Assembly (NCBI RefSeq): GCF_900162815.1 | Contig: NZ_FUGD01000131.1 | Coordinates: 1 to 64,000 of the forward strand | DNA length: 64,000 nt | Source of the DNA: Psychrobacter pasteurii | Lineage (GTDB): Bacteria; Pseudomonadota; Gammaproteobacteria; Pseudomonadales; Moraxellaceae | Reading direction: 5' to 3' | Shown here: piece by piece, positions 44,147 to 52,400 of the stretch | Layout of the letters: each line of letters opens with the position of its first letter | Position numbering within the stretch: position 1 is the first letter of the stretch | Made by a program: the position numbers and the translations under genes | The notes under the pieces: model-generated | Told to the model about the DNA's origin: nothing | What the model saw: the letters and a program-made list of their open reading frames with translations, nothing else | The model's database searches: none

Positions 44147-44782
44147 TTATGGTGTGATTAACCCATGGCGCATTGCTAAGTGGGTTAGTTTTACGTCGCT
44201 GTCTACTCCAACTTTTTCAAAAATACGATAACGGTAGGTATTGACCGTTTTGACACTTACGAAAAGCTGGTCAGCGATTTGCTGGGGGCTTTGACAGTTA
44301 ACCACCATCATAGCGACCTGCTTTTCTCTTTCACTTAATCTATCAAAAGGCGACTCTTCATTATCGGTTAATAGCATATCTGCCAGCTGTTCAGCCACAT
44401 CACTACTGAAGTACTTACTGCCCTGATACACCTTTTTGATGGCCTTAATCATCTCTGCTAGAGGGGTGCCTTTGGTGATATAACCATTGACTCCCGCCTT
44501 TAATAGCATAGAGGGGTAGGGCTGTGAAGAGACACTGCTTACCGCTAAGATTTTTACCTTTTCATCAAATTGGCGTAGGCGTTTTGTGGCTTCAACACCT
44601 CCAATATTAGGCATATTAACATCTAATAAGACCACATCTGGGTTAAGCGCTTTAACCATTCTAATGGCAGCTTCACCACTGTCAGCTTCTCCAATAACCT
44701 CAATTTCAGGATCATCGGACAGCATTCTACTTATGCCCATTCTTACTAGGTCGTGGTCATCAACCACCAAAACTTTAATCAT
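44147..44782 (-). CDS. gacA: response regulator, GacA/UvrY type
   Basis: A 211-residue two-component regulator. The receiver domain has the acidic pair V-D-D-H, the phosphorylated Asp in V-V-L-L-D-V-N-M-P (about residue 54), and the conserved Lys in I-T-K-G-T. The C-terminal LuxR-type helix-turn-helix is L-S-E-R-E-K-Q-V-A through V-S-V-K-T-V-N-T-Y-R-Y-R-I-F-E-K. Overall it closely resembles GacA/UvrY, which in gamma-proteobacteria is activated by the GacS/BarA hybrid kinase and drives CsrA-sequestering small RNAs. uvrC, its usual partner gene, is not adjacent. Confidence 0.9.
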   Translation of the reverse strand: MIKVLVVDDHDLVRMGISRMLSDDPEIEVIGEADSGEAAIRMVKALNPDVVLLDVNMPNIGGVEATKRLRQFDEKVKILAVSSVSSQPYPSMLLKAGVNGYITKGTPLAEMIKAIKKVYQGSKYFSSDVAEQLADMLLTDNEESPFDRLSEREKQVAMMVVNCQSPQQIADQLFVSVKTVNTYRYRIFEKVGVDSDVKLTHLAMRHGLITP

Positions 44783-45032
44783 ATTATTTTCCCAAGAGAA
44801 CGCATAAAACCATAGTGTTAGTAATTTTATGTTGCTGTAGCGTAAAAGAATTGTTTTGAATTGACAACATACCTTAATCCCACCTGTTTAAGTGGAATTA
44901 ACACTTAACGACTAAGATTAATGATGTTAAGATAATTAACATATTGGCTTTATTTAGTATTAGTATGGTGTTTAAGTTTATATATTAGTACTCAACTTTG
45001 TAAATTTTATTGCTTTTCTAAGAAGCACTCAA

Positions 45033-45060
45033 TTGCCCCTAACATCAAAAAGCTTATAAT
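45033..45060 (+). promoter_or_regulatory. promoter candidate for pbpG
   Basis: TTGCCC (45033-45038), a 16-base spacer and TATAAT (45055-45060) predict a start near 45067 and a leader of about 146 bases. The leader contains the short palindrome GAGTGCACTC (45098-45107). The rest of the 44783-45212 spacer is AT-rich; apart from the gacA start region nothing else stands out. Confidence 0.55.
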
Positions 45061-45212
45061 CAAAGGGCATAATTGGGTAAAATTTTTAAATCTATGTGAG
45101 TGCACTCCATTGTCGATGGAATTAGCTTTAAGGTCAATAACATCATACCTTTAATTAACCTGATAGTTAATTATTCTTTTTACACTATTTTACGACTCAA
45201 GTGGGATGAAAT

Positions 45213-46235
45213 ATGAGCATAAATAAATCTTTCAACAAATCTTTTATCTTTGTTTGCATCGCATTGGGTCTGGGTACCGTAAGCTCCGTATCTAATGCTG
45301 CGTTAACAATCGTTGAGCCAAGCAAAACAGGCAACACACAAGTTAAGTGGGGCAACGCCGGTGGTTTATCAGAAGCCCGCAGTATCATGTACTCCAATCC
45401 TGGGGTAACTTCTAACTCGACCACCTCTTTTTCTACTAATAACTACTCAAGCTCTTCAAGTTTTGTAGACAGATTACCTATTTCAACAGCATCAAGAGGC
45501 GTTATCGTCCTAGACGTTGAGACTGGGCAGCCTTTATATGAGAAGAATGCTGATGTGGCTCGCCCAATTGCATCTATCACTAAGATCATGACGGCTATGG
45601 TGGTACTAGATGCCGGTCTTGATATGCGAGAAGAAATCATGCTTGAGCCTGAAGACTTCGTAGGTCCTAAGCGTGCTAGCTCTCGTTTGAAATCTGGCGA
45701 CCGCATGAACCGCGCAGAGCTGTTGTTAATGACACTAATGAAGTCTGAAAACCCAGCCGCCAAATCTCTAGCCCGCAACTTCCCAGGTGGCTATGATGCC
45801 TTCATGCGTGCGATGAACGCTAAAGCCCGATCTTTAGGTATGAACAGTGCGTTCTTTGGTGATCCAACGGGCCTAGATAAGCGTAACGTAGCTTCTCCAA
45901 TGGATCTAACCAAAATGGTTCAAGCGGCTGGCCAATATGAAGTTATTCGCCGCTTCTCTACAACCAAAAACTATGACTTCTTTGTTGCCAACTATAGTGC
46001 CGGTAACCGTAGATATCCTGCTAACAACACCAGTAAGCTAGTTCGTAGCGGTACTTATCCAATCGGTATCTCTAAAACAGGCTTTATTAATGAGGCCGGT
46101 CGATGTGTGGTAATGGAAACTCAGGTTAATAACCGTCCAGCAATTATTGTTATTTTAGGTGCTGATAGTTCTAACACGCGTTGGAACGATGCAGAAAATA
46201 TCCTGCACAACTTAGCTTTACGCCGTACGATCTAA
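45213..46235 (+). CDS. pbpG: D-alanyl-D-alanine endopeptidase (PBP7-like, S11 family)
   Basis: A periplasmic penicillin-binding protein that cuts peptide cross-links in peptidoglycan. The 340-residue protein has a signal peptide (cleavage after S-N-A, about residue 29). The three S11 motifs are present: S-I-T-K in P-I-A-S-I-T-K-I-M-T-A, S-E-N in M-K-S-E-N-P-A-A-K, and K-T-G in G-I-S-K-T-G-F-I-N-E-A-G. A ~60-residue Ser/Asn/Thr-rich linker precedes the enzyme domain, so the protein is somewhat longer than E. coli PbpG. Confidence 0.92.
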   Translation: MSINKSFNKSFIFVCIALGLGTVSSVSNAALTIVEPSKTGNTQVKWGNAGGLSEARSIMYSNPGVTSNSTTSFSTNNYSSSSSFVDRLPISTASRGVIVLDVETGQPLYEKNADVARPIASITKIMTAMVVLDAGLDMREEIMLEPEDFVGPKRASSRLKSGDRMNRAELLLMTLMKSENPAAKSLARNFPGGYDAFMRAMNAKARSLGMNSAFFGDPTGLDKRNVASPMDLTKMVQAAGQYEVIRRFSTTKNYDFFVANYSAGNRRYPANNTSKLVRSGTYPIGISKTGFINEAGRCVVMETQVNNRPAIIVILGADSSNTRWNDAENILHNLALRRTI

Positions 46236-46268
46236 TAGCTAACTTCTGGTTATTTATAGCTATTGATA

Positions 46269-46330
46269 ATTAAGTACCAAATGATAGTTAAGTACCAAAA
46301 ATATAATTAAGTACTAAAAAGTTAAGTCCA
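46269..46330. repeat. degenerate tandem repeats after pbpG
   Basis: Four imperfect copies of a unit like ATTAAGTACCAAAAATA, 15-20 bp each, lie between the pbpG stop and its terminator. Confidence 0.7.
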
Positions 46331-46364
46331 AAAAAAAGATTGCTCTATGGAGCAATCTTTTTTT
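46331..46364. terminator. bidirectional terminator between pbpG and the DksA-like gene
   Basis: A perfect 15-bp stem (46331-46345 with 46350-46364, core AGATTGCTC) is flanked by A7 and T7, serving both convergent genes. Confidence 0.93.
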
Positions 46365-46383
46365 GTTTTTGAAAGTCGATAAA

Positions 46384-46713
46384 TTAAGAGGCGTGTTGCA
46401 TACATAAAGTTGCATAAGGAACTGCTTCTAATCTTTTATCTTCGATATCTTCACCACAGACAGTACATTCGCCATAGGTACCATTCTCAATACGGCTTAG
46501 CGCATTATTGACATAGGTTAGACCTTGCTTGGCTTCGACCAATAGAGTTTTACGCATCTCATTGTCGCGCATAGAAATGGCTTGGTCGTCCCAATGCTCA
46601 TTTAAATCATCTTGAGGGTTGTAGATATGGTCTTCAATTTTATCAATGCGATTTTGATATTCTTGTTGTAGTTCTAAAAGACGTGCTTTAGCAGCAGAAA
46701 AATCTCTACTCAT
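46384..46713 (-). CDS. DksA/TraR-family zinc-finger protein with C-C-C-H ligands
   Basis: A 109-residue protein with a coiled-coil-like N-terminal half (about 1-75) and a C-terminal zinc finger, the layout of short TraR/DksA proteins that insert into the RNA polymerase secondary channel. The finger reads C-x2-C-x17-C-x2-H (C-T-V-C ... L-C-M-Q-H), so the fourth cysteine of classical DksA is a histidine here. The acidic tip of the coiled coil (D-H-I-Y-N-P-Q-D-D) is not the D-x-x-D-A motif of DksA, so a DksA-like effect on the stringent response is uncertain. A good AAGGAG-like site precedes the ATG. The main dksA is probably elsewhere. Confidence 0.85.
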   Translation of the reverse strand: MSRDFSAAKARLLELQQEYQNRIDKIEDHIYNPQDDLNEHWDDQAISMRDNEMRKTLLVEAKQGLTYVNNALSRIENGTYGECTVCGEDIEDKRLEAVPYATLCMQHAS

Positions 46714-47010
46714 TATATTTCTCCTTAAATAGCTATTTTTATAGGGGTTATTGTTTTGTATGGATATTGATAACCCTTTCTTATTTCTTTGTTTATATCT
46801 TCTATATTACCATTTATTCCCTAATAAATCTTTGCATTACTCTAAATAATAAAGAGTTAGTTTTAAGAGCTTTCCATAATAATAGGCACAAACTGAGGCG
46901 AAAATAGGCGCCAAAATATGATAGAATTCTTGCACTATTTTTTCTTCAAACCTCAAACAGAAGTGTCAGCTAATTTTGACTTCTAATCATAATTAAGTAA
47001 GGGTAAATAC

Positions 47011-48219
47011 ATGAACTTCGCTAGAATGGAAAACCAAGATTTAACCGGAAAAACTGTGTTGATTCGTGAAGACTTAAACGTGCCAATTCAAAATGGAAAA
47101 ATTTCTAATGATGCGCGTTTGCAGTCAAGTTTGCCCACCATCAAGCTAGCTCTTGAAAAAGGGGCAGCGGTACTGGTTTGCTCACACTTAGGTCGTCCAA
47201 CAGAAGGTGAGTTTGAAGAAAAATATTCTATGCAGCCTGTGGCAGATTATTTAAGTGAACATCTAGGTCTGACTGTCAGCTTAAATAAAGACTATGCTCA
47301 GCAAGAAGTATCAGTTAAGCCAGGTGAAGTGGTACTGCTAGAAAACGTTCGCTTTAACGTGGGTGAAAAGAAAAATACCGAAGCTTTATCGCAGCGCTAT
47401 GCTGACCTATGTGATGTCTTCGTTATGGATGCATTTGGTACAGCACACAGAGCTCAAGCTTCTACTGAAGGGGTCATTCAAGCTGCCGCTAAAGCGGGTA
47501 AAGTTGTGTGCGCAGGTCCTTTGCTAGCTGCAGAGCTTGATGCGTTAGACAAAGCATTACATGCTCCTAAGAAACCATTGGTGGCCATTGTAGGGGGCTC
47601 TAAAGTTTCTACTAAACTAGATGTACTGATTAGCTTAGCGAAAATCTGTGACCAAATTATCGTGGGTGGTGGTATTGCCAACACCTTTATCGCAGCCAAA
47701 GGTCATTCAGTAGGCGCTTCTTTATATGAAGCAGATATGATTGATACTGCCAAACAAATCATGACTCAGACTGAGATTTTGTTGCCTGAAAATGTAGTCG
47801 TAGCGGATAAGAATCAAATTAACTTTGATGATTTTATTAACTCATTGCAATCGGCAACACCAACAGTAAAAAATATTGATTCAATTTCTGAAAATGACAT
47901 GATTTTAGATGTGGCGGCTGAAGGTGCAGAGCATATCTTTAATGCAGTTAAGAATGCAGCGACGATCTTGTGGAATGGCCCAGTTGGCGTATTTGAAGTA
48001 GATGCCTTCGCAGAGGGAACCCGACTATTGTCTGAAGCAGTAAAAGACAGTGAAGGCTTCTCTATTGCAGGCGGTGGTGACACCTTGGCTGCTATTCATA
48101 AATTTAAAGTAGAAGATGGTGTAAGCTATATGTCTACTGGCGGTGGTGCTTTCTTAGAATTTGTAGAAGGTAAAGTATTACCTGCTGTTGCTGCATTAGA
48201 AAAACACAGCGCTAAGTAA
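47011..48219 (+). CDS. pgk: phosphoglycerate kinase
   Basis: Pgk makes ATP from 1,3-bisphosphoglycerate in glycolysis and runs in reverse in gluconeogenesis. The 402-residue enzyme has the usual length. Visible motifs are [10 protein letters not shown] near the start, [18 protein letters not shown], the G-G-S-K-V-S-T-K block, W-N-G-P-V-G-V-F-E and the nucleotide-binding A-G-G-G-D-T. The usual neighbours gap/epd and fba are not adjacent. Confidence 0.97.
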   Translation: MNFARMENQDLTGKTVLIREDLNVPIQNGKISNDARLQSSLPTIKLALEKGAAVLVCSHLGRPTEGEFEEKYSMQPVADYLSEHLGLTVSLNKDYAQQEVSVKPGEVVLLENVRFNVGEKKNTEALSQRYADLCDVFVMDAFGTAHRAQASTEGVIQAAAKAGKVVCAGPLLAAELDALDKALHAPKKPLVAIVGGSKVSTKLDVLISLAKICDQIIVGGGIANTFIAAKGHSVGASLYEADMIDTAKQIMTQTEILLPENVVVADKNQINFDDFINSLQSATPTVKNIDSISENDMILDVAAEGAEHIFNAVKNAATILWNGPVGVFEVDAFAEGTRLLSEAVKDSEGFSIAGGGDTLAAIHKFKVEDGVSYMSTGGGAFLEFVEGKVLPAVAALEKHSAK

Positions 48220-48402
48220 TCAACATTTGTTAAGGAAACTTACGACTGATAAGGGTTGCTTGCTTTGTTTGCCTTAATCACAGCCTAGCTTAGCTGTGCA
48301 TTAGATTTAGTTAAACTAAAGTTACTTAATGCTACTTGTGTTTTCAATTATTAGCTATTAGAATGCTGAAAAATCTAATATTGCATATTGTGAGGAGTTC
48401 AC

Positions 48403-48771
48403 ATGTTATACCGTAATCTTTTAATCGCAGGTCTTGTTACTAGTGCTGTTGCTATCACTGGTTGTAGTAAAGAAACTGAGCAAGCTGCAGATGCAGGTGC
48501 TGTAGAAGCTGCTGCTGAAAGTGCAGGTGAAGATGCTGTTGATAATGCCCAAACTGCAGGTGCTGTAGCTACTGGTGCAGCTGTTAATGCTGGTGAAGCT
48601 ATTGCTGAAGGTGCAAACGCTGCTGTTGAAGGCACAGCAAACGCAGTATCAGAAGGGGCAACTGCCGTAGCTGAAGGATCAAAGAATATAGCAGAAAGCA
48701 CTGCTGATAGTGTTGATCTAGAAGCTGATCCTGCAGTCGCTGAAGCCGTTGATGAAGATCAACAGTACTAA
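48403..48771 (+). CDS. small alanine-rich lipoprotein
   Basis: A 122-residue protein with a lipoprotein signal ending in the lipobox A-I-T-G-C (Cys about 21). The mature part is strongly Ala/Glu/Gly-rich (repeated A-E-G-A-x-A-A, A-V-x-E-G-A-T) with no aromatic residue until the C-terminal tyrosine. It would form a long amphipathic helix anchored at a membrane, like Lpp-type or LEA-like proteins. An AGGAG ribosome site precedes the ATG. The function is unknown. Confidence 0.8.
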   Translation: MLYRNLLIAGLVTSAVAITGCSKETEQAADAGAVEAAAESAGEDAVDNAQTAGAVATGAAVNAGEAIAEGANAAVEGTANAVSEGATAVAEGSKNIAESTADSVDLEADPAVAEAVDEDQQY

Positions 48772-48818
48772 TTTATTTGCTTAAACTCTTAAGGTTTAAA
48801 TACTGTATTTAGCTATAG

Positions 48819-48866
48819 AAAATATTTAAGTTAAAGAAATATTTAAGCTAAAGAAATTTAAGTAAA
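48819..48866. repeat. degenerate tandem repeats after the Ala-rich lipoprotein gene
   Basis: Three imperfect units of the form AAATATTTAAGYTAAAG, about 17 bp each, sit between the stop codon and the terminator. Confidence 0.65.
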
Positions 48867-48898
48867 AAAGCTCTGATATATATATCAGGGCTTTTTTT
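48864..48898 (+). terminator. intrinsic terminator after the Ala-rich lipoprotein gene
   Basis: An AAAAAGCTCTGATATA / TATATCAGGGCTTTTT stem (one G-U pair) runs straight into a T run. Confidence 0.88.
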
Positions 48899-49042
48899 AT
48901 GGCAGGTAATTTATTGAAATCTAGTAACCGAACTTAGAGGCTAACTTAGAGAAAAATAAGGGCAAAGCACAAGTCCGGTAAATGACTGGGTATCTTTGCT
49001 ATAATGAAGTTTGTTTTTTTATTAGAGAATTAAAATAAGATT

Positions 49043-49675
49043 ATGATAGGACTAATTGAAGGTAAGGTATGTCATTTGTCTGCTCCTGTGGCCTGCATTA
49101 TGACCACTTCGGGCGTGGGTTACGAGATAGAGTTACCTCTACCAGACTTCTGTCAGCTGCAACTAGACGCAAGTGTGGCTGTATGGACTCATTTACATGT
49201 ACGTGAAGATGCTCAGTTACTGTATGGATTCGTTAAGCATCAAGAAAGGGATGTCTTTCGCCAGCTCATTCGTATTAATGGGGTGGGGGCAAAAATGGCA
49301 TTGGCGATGATGTCGACCATGTCTGCACCTGAGCTGAAGCATGCGGTTGAGACGGACAATGAGGTGGCATTAACTCGAGTCCCAGGTATTGGTAAAAAGA
49401 CAGCGCAGCGACTGCTTATTGAACTAAAAGGCAAGTTTGATAATATTGAAAACAGTGGTGGTCTCTTTGAAGAGCCAGAGGGCGCACCAAAATCTGCTGC
49501 GGGTAGTGAAGGGGTGATACTTGCTGAGGTTGAATCGGCGCTTATTAGCTTAGGTTACCGTGATAAAGAAGCTCAAAAAGCCATTAAAGCTGCTAGAGAA
49601 ACGGAAGCGGGACAAAATATAGTCGATACTCAATCACTATTAAAGTTAACTCTACAACAGCTTTCAAGTTTTTAG
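49043..49675 (+). CDS. ruvA: Holliday junction-binding protein RuvA
   Basis: RuvA binds the four-way junction as a tetramer and loads RuvB. The 210-residue protein has the N-terminal OB fold (M-I-G-L-I-E-G-K-V), two helix-hairpin-helix motifs (I-N-G-V-G-A-K-M-A and V-P-G-I-G-K-K-T-A-Q-R-L) and the C-terminal RuvB-binding domain (L-I-S-L-G-Y-R-D-K-E-A-Q). A G/A-rich linker at about 140-150 joins them. The gene stands alone, apart from ruvB and ruvC. Confidence 0.96.
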   Translation: MIGLIEGKVCHLSAPVACIMTTSGVGYEIELPLPDFCQLQLDASVAVWTHLHVREDAQLLYGFVKHQERDVFRQLIRINGVGAKMALAMMSTMSAPELKHAVETDNEVALTRVPGIGKKTAQRLLIELKGKFDNIENSGGLFEEPEGAPKSAAGSEGVILAEVESALISLGYRDKEAQKAIKAARETEAGQNIVDTQSLLKLTLQQLSSF

Positions 49676-49723
49676 GCACAAGCTTTTTGCTATTCTGAGC
49701 TCTAAGTTTAGATCACACAAAAC

Positions 49724-49761
49724 AAAAAGCCCTTCAGTTATGTATTGAAGGGCTTTTTTAA
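49724..49761. terminator. bidirectional terminator between ruvA and argD
   Basis: A perfect 13-bp stem (49724-49736 with 49746-49758) with flanking A and T runs serves both convergent genes. Confidence 0.92.
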
Positions 49762-49786
49762 TACTAATTATGAGGTTGTTACTTTA

Positions 49787-50977
49787 TTAGTTTAAAGTGG
49801 ATTTGATTAGTCGAATCAATCTTTCAATAAGCTGGTCGCTTTCTTCACGTTTTAGATTTAAAGGGGGGAGCAGACGGATAACATGACCACCGGTAACGTT
49901 GATGATTAGTTTTTCTTCCTCACGCGCCCTGTCTACGAAAGTACTGCAATCGGTCTCTTCTGGCAAAACAACCCCTATCATCATGCCGTATCCTCGGGTA
50001 GTAACGCCAAGCTCTTTTAAGGCTTCACTCAAAGATTGCTGAATATAGTCGCCTTCAGTAACCGCGTTTTGCATAACATCACTGTTGCTCAAAATGTTAT
50101 AAACGGTATGCACGACGCGGCTGCCTAGGGGCGTTCCGCCGTATGTAGAGCCATGACTGCCCACTTGGAATAAGTCACGAGCACGGCCACGGACCATGCA
50201 GGCACCAATAGGGAAGCCATTGCCTAAGCCTTTAGCGGTAGATAATACGTCAGGTTTAGCATTACTGTGCTGATAGGCAAAATACTTACCGGTACGACCA
50301 TTACCAGTTTGTACTTCATCTAGCATGAACAGCCAGTCTTGCTCATCACATAGCGCTTGCACTTGCTCTAAATAGTCAAAGCCATCTTTGGCTGTATTTA
50401 ATCCGCCTTCGCCTTGAATAGGCTCTAATAAAACGGCAGTAATCTCATCATGATCTTGCGCAGCTTGTCTTAAAGCTTCGATGTCTCCAAAAGGTACTCG
50501 AATAAACTCAGAGTCTAAGGTAAAGAAGCCTTCACGAGCTTTGGGATTTGCGGTGGCAGTGACCGTTAATAGAGTACGGCCATGGAATGACTTCTCCATA
50601 ACGATGACTTTAGGCTTTTTATAGCCTTTGTTATGGCCGTATAGACGTGCCATTTTAAGGGCAGCCTCATTAGCTTCAGCACCACTGTTGGCAAAAAAGA
50701 CACTGTCCATGCCAGCAGCTTGGCACAAAGCTTCAGCGGCCTTTTGCTGCCATTCAATCTCAAATAAGTTACTGGTATGAACTAAAGTGGCGGCTTGCTC
50801 TTGAATGGCTTTCGTAATCTGCGGGTGGCAATGACCCAGGCCACAAACAGCGATACCCGTTAAGGCGTCTAAGTAAGCGGTATTGTCAGAGGTATAAAGC
50901 CAGCTGCCTTCTCCTCGAGTAAAGCTTATAGGTTGAGGGCTATAGGTAGGCATAATATAGGAGTGCGATGCTGACAT
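49787..50977 (-). CDS. argD: acetylornithine / succinylornithine-type class III aminotransferase
   Basis: A 396-residue PLP-dependent aminotransferase. It has F-F-A-N-S-G-A-E-A-N-E-A-A-L-K for the phosphate site, the F-H-G-R-T-L loop, the L-D-E-V-Q-T-G-N-G-R-T-G block with the PLP-contacting Asp, and the Schiff-base Lys in S-T-A-K-G-L-G-N-G-F-P-I-G. ArgD makes N-acetylornithine in arginine synthesis and often also acts on succinyl-diaminopimelate. Related class III enzymes (for example AstC or GabT) share these motifs, but the length and overall pattern fit ArgD best. It is a single gene. Confidence 0.9.
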   Translation of the reverse strand: MSASHSYIMPTYSPQPISFTRGEGSWLYTSDNTAYLDALTGIAVCGLGHCHPQITKAIQEQAATLVHTSNLFEIEWQQKAAEALCQAAGMDSVFFANSGAEANEAALKMARLYGHNKGYKKPKVIVMEKSFHGRTLLTVTATANPKAREGFFTLDSEFIRVPFGDIEALRQAAQDHDEITAVLLEPIQGEGGLNTAKDGFDYLEQVQALCDEQDWLFMLDEVQTGNGRTGKYFAYQHSNAKPDVLSTAKGLGNGFPIGACMVRGRARDLFQVGSHGSTYGGTPLGSRVVHTVYNILSNSDVMQNAVTEGDYIQQSLSEALKELGVTTRGYGMMIGVVLPEETDCSTFVDRAREEEKLIINVTGGHVIRLLPPLNLKREESDQLIERLIRLIKSTLN

Positions 50978-51099
50978 AATGGGTCCTTAAACATTTAGCA
51001 GATAGGAGGGTAATAGATATTGTATCTCAATAAATGACACGTTTGGGGAATATAAAACAGTGTGTTAATTGAATAAGTGTACTAAAGCCATGTCAAGAA

Positions 51100-51309
51100 T
51101 TAATACTTAAGATCCTCTGAAAAAGGTGACTCTTCAGCGGCAACACGATATTCTTCATTGGCCCAAGCGCCTAAATCAATAAGTTTGCATCGATCACTAC
51201 AAAAAGGCTTGTAAGGGTTGTCTTGCCAGGCAGTCAGTTTTTTACAGTGGGGACAAGGATAAGTCTTTGGGCTTGAAAGTGGTTTGGAATTATCAGTAGA
51301 GTCAGTCAT
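51100..51309 (-). CDS. yacG: DNA gyrase inhibitor / zinc-finger protein YacG
   Basis: A 69-residue protein with four zinc-binding cysteines in C-P-H-C and C-S-D-R-C, followed by the conserved L-I-D-L-G-A-W segment and an acidic C-terminus. YacG binds GyrB and blocks supercoiling in E. coli. The usual partners coaE and zapD are not adjacent here. The N-terminal ~15 residues are a Ser/Pro-rich extension. Confidence 0.92.
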   Translation of the reverse strand: MTDSTDNSKPLSSPKTYPCPHCKKLTAWQDNPYKPFCSDRCKLIDLGAWANEEYRVAAEESPFSEDLKY

Positions 51310-51553
51310 ATCATAAGGTCTTTAAATAACAAGTAAGTTGTGGGCCACTAGGTGACCTTTTATGATTATAGCATGAGTATCATAGGGCTTATACTGCCTG
51401 CTATATATCTTAGCTATCCATATCAAGCTGATTTTATTACCAATGCAAATATTAAATTAACCGCTAGAGTTCACCCTGACAGGGCTTTAGAAATGATAAT
51501 ATACAATACATTACCCATAACTTTACAACTCGATTAAGTGTATAAAACTTCTT

Positions 51554-52309
51554 ATGTCTGCATCAAATTCTAACTCTTTATCGTCTACTCAGGCTCTAAG
51601 TCATAAAAAAAGCCGCTGCTTTAAGCCTGAGAAGCTAACTGCCCCTAGAGATTTTTCGATTCCTAGCTTTGTTGCCCGCCAGCTTCAAGACAGTAAAGCC
51701 AGTGCTGGCCAGGCAAGTGTGAGTCATAACAGTCGCCCACTGATAGTAGAAATTGGCGCTGGAAAAGGGATGCATGCTTGCTTGTATGCCAAAAATAACC
51801 CTGAACACGATTTGATTGCCATTGAACGAACCCAAAATAAATTCACTGCGTTTAATAATTTAGTGCAATCGGTGAGTAACGAGGTAGTCAATCTTGATAA
51901 TATTTTAGCGGTACATGCAGACGCCATTCCTTACTGTGTACACGCGTTGCCGGTACAAAGCGTCGATGTATTTTATTTACTGTATCCAAATCCTGAACCT
52001 AAAAACCCGAATCAACAATGGTTAAATATGCCATTTTTTGAGTTTTTATTATCAAGATTAAAGCCAAAGGGTAAGGTAATATTGGCTAGCAATATCGAAG
52101 AGTATATAGACAATGCTTATCAGCAGGCTGTAGACACCTGGTGCTTAGCTACTCAAAGAAAGGAAGTGCCTATTGAGAGTAAACGTACTCACTTTGAAAT
52201 TAAATACCTAGCCCGTGGTGAGACCTGTTGGGAGCTTGAAATGATTAAGCCTGAAGGCTATAAGACTCGATTTGATGACTGGAATTCAGAAGCATTGCAG
52301 TCAAATTAA
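51554..52309 (+). CDS. divergent TrmB-like SAM-dependent methyltransferase
   Basis: A 251-residue soluble protein. The SAM-binding motif I is V-E-I-G-A-G-K-G-M-H, followed by an I-A-I-E-R-T motif II, and the C-terminus has K-R-T-H-F-E-I-K-Y-L-A-R-G-E-T-C-W-E-L-E, which closely mimics the end of tRNA (guanine-46-N7) methyltransferase TrmB. However, the TrmB hallmark F-P-D-P-W-P-K-K-R-H-H-K-R-R is replaced by Y-P-N-P-E-P-K-N-P-N-Q-Q-W, losing the basic tRNA-contacting cluster. It may be a paralog with a different substrate, and a normal TrmB could exist elsewhere. A ~45-residue Ser-rich lead precedes the domain. Confidence 0.7.
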   Translation: MSASNSNSLSSTQALSHKKSRCFKPEKLTAPRDFSIPSFVARQLQDSKASAGQASVSHNSRPLIVEIGAGKGMHACLYAKNNPEHDLIAIERTQNKFTAFNNLVQSVSNEVVNLDNILAVHADAIPYCVHALPVQSVDVFYLLYPNPEPKNPNQQWLNMPFFEFLLSRLKPKGKVILASNIEEYIDNAYQQAVDTWCLATQRKEVPIESKRTHFEIKYLARGETCWELEMIKPEGYKTRFDDWNSEALQSN

Positions 52310-52333
52310 GTACAATCAATAGCTGATACTCAT

Positions 52334-52378
52334 AAAAAAAGGCTTACTTGAATCATTGATCCAAGTAAGCCTTTTTTT
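52334..52378. terminator. bidirectional terminator between the TrmB-like and ABC1 kinase genes
   Basis: A perfect 17-bp stem (52334-52350 with 52362-52378) with an 11-base loop; the stem itself begins with A7 and ends with T7. Confidence 0.95.
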
Positions 52379-52400
52379 GTCGCTGAACTAACCAAAGCGA

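Noticed and set aside
48399-48701. 100-codon minus-strand frame rich in Ala/Ser/Pro
   Set aside because: It mirrors the Ala-rich lipoprotein gene on the plus strand and has no start signals of its own.
51352-51537. 61-codon plus-strand frame between yacG and the TrmB-like gene
   Set aside because: No convincing ribosome site, no family resemblance and a biased composition; it most probably reflects the promoter region of the flanking genes.
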